A stretch of 64,000 nt of DNA. Origin: an uncultured Collinsella sp. Its GTDB lineage: Bacteria; Actinomycetota; Coriobacteriia; Coriobacteriales; Coriobacteriaceae. This document shows positions 59,560 through 64,000 of the stretch, in pieces. Position numbers and translations under genes: made by a program. The DNA lies in assembly GCA_902494195.1 (NCBI GenBank), contig CABUSH010000009.1, positions 26,474-90,473 of the forward strand, written 5' to 3'. Position 1 is the first letter of the stretch. Every line of letters begins with the position of its first letter. The notes under the pieces were generated by a model. The model saw only the letters and a list, made by a program, of their open reading frames with translations. It was not told the origin of the DNA and ran no database searches.

Positions 59560-62500
59560 TTATGCCTCCTTAATGGGTGCCAGCGCCTGAGCCAGATCGG
59601 CAGACGTCAGCGGTCGCAGGGACACCTCAAAGCTGAAGCTCTCAAAACGGGTGCGATAGGAATCGAGCACCTCGGAACCCCAAGAGTTCGAGCCAAGGCC
59701 GAGCAGCTGGTCGTTGATGTTGACCGTGACCGTGCCGCCCTTGACAAGGTCGTAGACGTGCTTGGCGTTATCGATGGCCTCGCAGCTATAGGGCCATGCC
59801 GAGAACGAGAACGGGTTGGAGGCAGCGTCAACCGGACGGGTTACCAGCACGCCGTCACCGTGGCTGGAGCGCAGGGCAACCCAGCGGGTACCCTCGCGGT
59901 TGGCGCAGTCCTGAGGCATAACGTAGGGCGTGAACATGTCGTCGACCGTAGTGCGGTAATGACCGACCGGGTTGGCGCGCAGCGAGTCCGGATAGTTCTC
60001 GCCTGGGCCGTGGCCATACCACTCGACGGCACGATCGCAACCGGGGACCTCGAAGGAGATGCCGATGCGCGGGATGATATCCGAGTAATCGCCGTAGGGC
60101 TCGCCGGAAACCTTGAGGTCGACACGACCGCTCGGAAGCACGGTGTAGACGAGCTCGACGCGCATGCCGAACGCGCGGACGGGAGGAGCGATACGCTGGC
60201 TCACGGTAACGACGACCGCATTGCCATCCTGCTTCCAAGAAACCTTGCGGGTAGACGTCTGCATCACATCGATGAAGTTGTCCTTCCACAGGGAGTCATA
60301 CTCCTGAGCGTGGTTGTCGACGAGCGGATGCCAAAAACCAACCTGGGGACCAGAGGCCATGACGTCGCGGCCGGATGCCTTCCACTCGCTCACGGTACCG
60401 TTGACTTTGCTGAAGGCCAGCTCGCCATTGAGGGAGTGAATGCGGATCTCCTGCTCGGTCTCCTCGACCGTAAGCTCAGGACGAGCGGGGGCGGCGATGG
60501 CCGGCGCCGGATGGTTGGCGATGGCAAACTGGCTAGCACCCAACTGGAACATCGGCTCGCACCAGACGTGAGCGGCCATGGTGCAGGCGTGCACGGTCAG
60601 CAGGGTCTCCCCCACTGCGGCCTCGCGAATCACCAGCGGCAGCTGGACGGACTCGCCGGGGGCAACCGCACCGGGCATGAGCGTCTTGCGGCACACAACG
60701 TCGCCGTCCACCAGGGTCTCGGCCGACAGGCAGACATCCTCGAGGGTGGTAAACCAACGCTTGTTGGTGACGGTCAGCTCGCCTGCCTCGGCGTCATAAG
60801 CCATGCGAACCGGGCAGATGACCTGGCCATACTCAGTGAGGCCCGGACTCGGCTGCTGCCAGGGGAACACCATGCCATCGATGCAGAAGTTGCTGTTGTT
60901 GGGGTAATCGCCGTTGTCGCCACCATACATATCGTAGGCAACGCCGTCCTCGGTCACAGCAGCCAAACCGTGGTCGCACCATTCCCAGATAAACTGGCCT
61001 TGGATGCAATCCCAGCGATCGAAGACCTCCTGGTACTCGGACAGGCCTCCGGGGCCATTGCCCATGGAGTGACCGTACTCGCAGTTGATGCGCGGCTTGG
61101 GGAACGGATGCTCACCAAAGTCGTTCATCTGCGACACACGGGAGTACATCGTGGAAATGACATCGACGGTATCGGCGTTGCGGTCCTCCTCGTAATGGAC
61201 CGGACGACCATCGAGCTCGTGAGCCTTGGCGTACATCGCGCGGATGTTGCAGCCATAGCCGCTCTCGTTGCCCATCGACCACATAATGATGCAGACGTGA
61301 TTGCGCTCCTGCATCACCAGGCGCTCAATGCGGTCGACGTAGGCCGGCTCCCATGCCGGGTCGTCGGTGACCAGGGCGATGTTGCCGATATTCTCGAAGC
61401 CGTGGCTCTCCATATCGGTCTCGGCGACCAGCATGATGCCGTACTCGTCGCACAGCTCGTAGAAGCGCGGGTCGTTGGCGTAGTGGGACGTGCGCACCGC
61501 GTTGATGTTGTGCTGCTTCATGAGCTCCAGGTCGCGGCGCATGCGATCGAGGCCCACGGCGCGGCCCTTGTGATCGTCGTGATCGTGGCGGTTGACGCCA
61601 TGCATCTTAAAGTAAGTGCCGTTGAGGTAGATATGATTGCCCTCGACCGTCACCTCGGCAAGACCCTGGCGATGCGGGACGTACTCGCTCACCTTGTCGC
61701 CGTCGTAGACCTCAAACGTAAGGTCATAGAGGAAGGGGTCCTCGGGGTTCCAGAAGTGGGCATCGACAACGCTGCACTCGGCATGGCCGTCGACGCACTC
61801 GCCCGTAGCGACCACATTCTTGCCATCGCTGAGCGTAAACACGACGCGGGAAGCGCCCTCGGCCACCGTATCGAGCGTAATCAGAGCGGCATCGCCCTCG
61901 CGGTGCGTGCGGAACCTAAAGTCGACCAGGTGTGCGGCGGGACGCTGCATAAGGTACACATCGCGGAAGATGCCCGAGGCCCACCACATGTCTTGGTCCT
62001 CGATATAGCTACCATCGCTGTACTGCAGAACCTTGACCGCAAACAGGTTGTCGCCCTCGACAAGCGCGTCGGTCACGTCGAACTCGGCAGACAGGCGCGA
62101 GCCCTTGGTCATGCCGATAAACTTGCCGTTGACGTACAGCTCGCCATAGCTCTCGATGCCGTCAAAGCGAATGATCTCGCGAGCGCCGGCAGGCACGGCG
62201 GGAAGATTGACGATGCGCTGGTACACGCCCGTGGGATCGTCAGAGGGAACGAACGGCTGATCCACCGGGAACGGGAAACCCTCGTCGGTGTAGGCAAGGT
62301 TGCCATAGCCGTCTACCTGCCACAGGTGCGGAACCTCCACGTGATCCCACTCGGGCTCGTACGTGGAAAGCTCCTCGTTAGAGACGGCAGCAGGCCCCTC
62401 AAAGAGGCGGAACTGCCACGAGCCGGACAGCTGGACAAACCCGCGCGACAGCTCGCGGCTGTACGTAGCGGCGAGATCGGCGGTCTCGTAACCCATAAAG

Positions 62501-62568
62501 TACGCATGGGGTGCCAGGCGGTTCCTGTGGGTGAGCGCTTGGTTTTCCCAATCGTTAATGGCGTCCAT
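59560..62568 (-). CDS. glycoside hydrolase family 2 beta-galactosidase, large subunit
   Basis: 1002-residue cytoplasmic enzyme (no signal peptide) that splits lactose and related galactosides. GH2 layout: jelly-roll domain, immunoglobulin-like domain, TIM barrel with acid/base Glu in WSMGNESGYG and the EWCDHGL region, then the C-terminal Bgal_small_N-type domain. The next gene is an EbgC-like subunit, giving an EbgA/EbgC-type pair. The ATG has GAAGGAG upstream. Three CAACCGGTTG operators lie upstream. Confidence 0.95.
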   Translation of the reverse strand: MDAINDWENQALTHRNRLAPHAYFMGYETADLAATYSRELSRGFVQLSGSWQFRLFEGPAAVSNEELSTYEPEWDHVEVPHLWQVDGYGNLAYTDEGFPFPVDQPFVPSDDPTGVYQRIVNLPAVPAGAREIIRFDGIESYGELYVNGKFIGMTKGSRLSAEFDVTDALVEGDNLFAVKVLQYSDGSYIEDQDMWWASGIFRDVYLMQRPAAHLVDFRFRTHREGDAALITLDTVAEGASRVVFTLSDGKNVVATGECVDGHAECSVVDAHFWNPEDPFLYDLTFEVYDGDKVSEYVPHRQGLAEVTVEGNHIYLNGTYFKMHGVNRHDHDDHKGRAVGLDRMRRDLELMKQHNINAVRTSHYANDPRFYELCDEYGIMLVAETDMESHGFENIGNIALVTDDPAWEPAYVDRIERLVMQERNHVCIIMWSMGNESGYGCNIRAMYAKAHELDGRPVHYEEDRNADTVDVISTMYSRVSQMNDFGEHPFPKPRINCEYGHSMGNGPGGLSEYQEVFDRWDCIQGQFIWEWCDHGLAAVTEDGVAYDMYGGDNGDYPNNSNFCIDGMVFPWQQPSPGLTEYGQVICPVRMAYDAEAGELTVTNKRWFTTLEDVCLSAETLVDGDVVCRKTLMPGAVAPGESVQLPLVIREAAVGETLLTVHACTMAAHVWCEPMFQLGASQFAIANHPAPAIAAPARPELTVEETEQEIRIHSLNGELAFSKVNGTVSEWKASGRDVMASGPQVGFWHPLVDNHAQEYDSLWKDNFIDVMQTSTRKVSWKQDGNAVVVTVSQRIAPPVRAFGMRVELVYTVLPSGRVDLKVSGEPYGDYSDIIPRIGISFEVPGCDRAVEWYGHGPGENYPDSLRANPVGHYRTTVDDMFTPYVMPQDCANREGTRWVALRSSHGDGVLVTRPVDAASNPFSFSAWPYSCEAIDNAKHVYDLVKGGTVTVNINDQLLGLGSNSWGSEVLDSYRTRFESFSFEVSLRPLTSADLAQALAPIKEA

Positions 62569-62601
62569 GGTGATGCTCCTTCGTCATCGTAGTGATTCTT
62601 G

Positions 62602-62700
62602 TGCAACCGGTTGTCCTTATCTTACGGGCGATGCAAAAAACTGTGCAACCGGTTGTCCGCTGAACGGTCGATTTGGTCGGGTTAACGGTGCAACCGGTTG
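62602..62700. promoter_or_regulatory. beta-galactosidase promoter with three LacI-type operators
   Basis: The 10-base palindrome CAACCGGTTG occurs at 62604-62613, 62646-62655 and 62691-62700. On the minus strand TTGCAC (62643-62648) and TAAGAT (62619-62624) are 18 bases apart: the middle operator covers the -35, the first lies just after the start site. The divergent LacI gene is the obvious repressor. Confidence 0.85.
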
Positions 62701-62944
62701 TACAACCGCGACACTTATGTCACCCTGAGTATCGAAACTCAGCGCAAGACATCGTTCTTAAGCTCGTAGGCAACCGCCACGCCCGCTGATATCTCACCCA
62801 TACGAGACGTATTCGATTGCGGCTTGGTTGCAAAACGACACCGGTCACCGGATATCATGAACGCTGTTCAGGCGCACTATAGTAAGCTGTATCCGCACCA
62901 GCCCGTATCAGCGACAACATCGACCGCATTCTCCAGGAGACGCC

Positions 62945-63961
62945 ATGACCCAACCAGTTCGCACCGCACCTACGCTTGCCGAGGTTGCCGCAGCTGCCGG
63001 CGTGTCGCGCTCCACGGCATCGCGCGCTCTCAACGATTCGCCCCGCATTAGCGAGGAAACCAAAAAGCGCGTCCGCGCGGCGGCCAAGGAAGTCAATTTT
63101 GTCCCCAACGCTCGTGGCCGAGCGCTCGCTGTCGGGCGCACGGAAATCATCGCCGTGCTCGTGACCGAGCCCCTAAGTGAACTCTTCAGCGACCCCACCT
63201 ATAGCGAGTTTTTGAGCGGCATTACCGAGGAACTGTCGGAGTCGTCCTATCTGCCCGTTATCTTGCAGGCGTCTTCTACGCATGAGCGCAACCGCGCACG
63301 CGAGCACTTTGAGCGCCGCTCGTTCGACGCCGTGATCGACGTCTCCCCCTACAAGGGCAGCGAGCTGCTCGAGGTACTGCGCGAGCTGGGCGTACCCACC
63401 GTGTTGTGCGGCCAGCTCGAGGGCCACCCCTATCGCGATGTGTTTTCGACGGTCTACTCTGACGACGAAGAGGGCGGACACTTTGCGGCACTCGCCATGA
63501 AGGAGCGCGGGCGCAAAGATATCGTCGCCGTGTTGGGACCGCAAGACAACCCCGCTGTTGTCGACCGCCTGCGCGGCTACCGCGCCGTCTTGGGCGAAGA
63601 CCTCCCAGACGCAAACGTTATCTATACCGGCTGGAACAACGGAGACGGCTATCAGGCCATGCACCAGATCCTCGCGCGCGAGATCGCTTTCGATGGCGTG
63701 CTCTGCGGATCGGACCGTATCGCGGCTGGCGTCATCACCGCACTCAACGAGGCAGGCCTATCCGTTCCGGCGGACGTTTCTGTCGTCGGCTTCGACGATC
63801 ACGAGATTGCGACGCGCTGCGTCCCCGCACTCACGACCGTCCGCCAGCCCCTGCGCGAAGAAGGCCACATGGCCGCCAACATTGCGCTCGACATGATCAA
63901 GGGTGCCGAGCCCACCACCTCCGTGATGCACATGCAGCTGATCCAGAGAGACTCGCTATAA
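62945..63961 (+). CDS. LacI family regulator, probable repressor of the beta-galactosidase operon
   Basis: 338 residues: helix-turn-helix (TLAEVAAAAGVSRSTASRAL), hinge (ARGRALAVGRTEIIAVLVTE) and sugar-binding domain (FDGVLCGSDRIAAGVITALN, VSVVGFDDHEIATRC). The ATG at 62945 follows AGGAGACGCC. Divergent from the GH2 operon across three identical operators, which it probably binds, with a galactoside as inducer. Confidence 0.93.
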   Translation: MTQPVRTAPTLAEVAAAAGVSRSTASRALNDSPRISEETKKRVRAAAKEVNFVPNARGRALAVGRTEIIAVLVTEPLSELFSDPTYSEFLSGITEELSESSYLPVILQASSTHERNRAREHFERRSFDAVIDVSPYKGSELLEVLRELGVPTVLCGQLEGHPYRDVFSTVYSDDEEGGHFAALAMKERGRKDIVAVLGPQDNPAVVDRLRGYRAVLGEDLPDANVIYTGWNNGDGYQAMHQILAREIAFDGVLCGSDRIAAGVITALNEAGLSVPADVSVVGFDDHEIATRCVPALTTVRQPLREEGHMAANIALDMIKGAEPTTSVMHMQLIQRDSL

Positions 63962-64000
63962 GAAATTGGGGCAGGCTTTCCGCCAGACATGTCGGGCGCC

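Noticed and set aside
57943..62592. A very long open frame (about 1,500 codons) on the plus strand opposite the beta-galactosidase and permease genes
   Set aside because: It is the antisense of two clearly recognisable genes; its protein is Arg/Gly/His-rich with no domain, and there is no ribosome site. Similar long frames opposite feoB (53298-55856), gatB (12343-14250) and the MATE gene (36170-37696) are rejected for the same reason.

Overview
The window looks like chromosome from a high-GC gut actinobacterium of the class Coriobacteriia, most probably Collinsella. This rests on GC content near 60% by eye, an actinobacterial-type GlnR beside glnA, gatCAB, a feoA-feoA-feoB cluster with the small Cys-rich partner, a sortase C pilus locus and very abundant intergenic palindromes. 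No plasmid or phage module, rRNA, tRNA or CRISPR array was found; the only classical RNA gene is tmRNA.

Layout. 0-3.4 kb: rpsI (cut by the window edge)-rplM with promoter, a patatin-like lipase, tmRNA and a small unknown protein. 3.4-10.7 kb: a P-type metal ATPase with a small DUF6110/PacL-like partner, then a heterodimeric ABC system divergent from an AraC regulator. 10.7-16 kb: a DUF4143 ATPase and gatCAB. 16-25.4 kb: a pilus island with sortase C, major pilin, second pilin and a large beta-helix adhesin whose reading frame is broken at a G8 tract just after the signal peptide (candidate phase switch). Between sortase and major pilin lies a tandemly duplicated unit that looks like an undescribed type I toxin-antitoxin locus: a 50-residue hydrophobic/basic peptide convergent with a structured small RNA. 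25.8-32 kb: HAD phosphatase, MFS transporter, molybdopterin genes moaA and a moaC-mobB fusion, and an unknown protein. 32-38.5 kb: a second ABC pair, then MATE exporter plus MerR regulator behind a MerR-type promoter. 38.5-40.1 kb: AT-richer secreted cysteine-protease-like protein and lipoprotein. 40-49 kb: ligA, htrA, glnR, glnA, a HepT/MNT toxin-antitoxin pair whose antitoxin carries an extra DinJ-type domain, LacI and GntR regulators. 49.4-53 kb: an iteron-preceded AAA ATPase and an old-yellow-enzyme family reductase. 53-57 kb: iron uptake operon and an HPr variant. 57-64 kb: APC permease and a beta-galactosidase operon facing its probable LacI repressor, with three identical operator cores between them.

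A second theme is the density of intergenic imperfect palindromes. At least four families occur two to five times in this one window, mostly just 3' of minus-strand genes, together with several larger MITE-like inverted-repeat elements of 140-220 bp. One palindrome lies inside a coding region and supplies the C-terminal tail of an ABC transporter.
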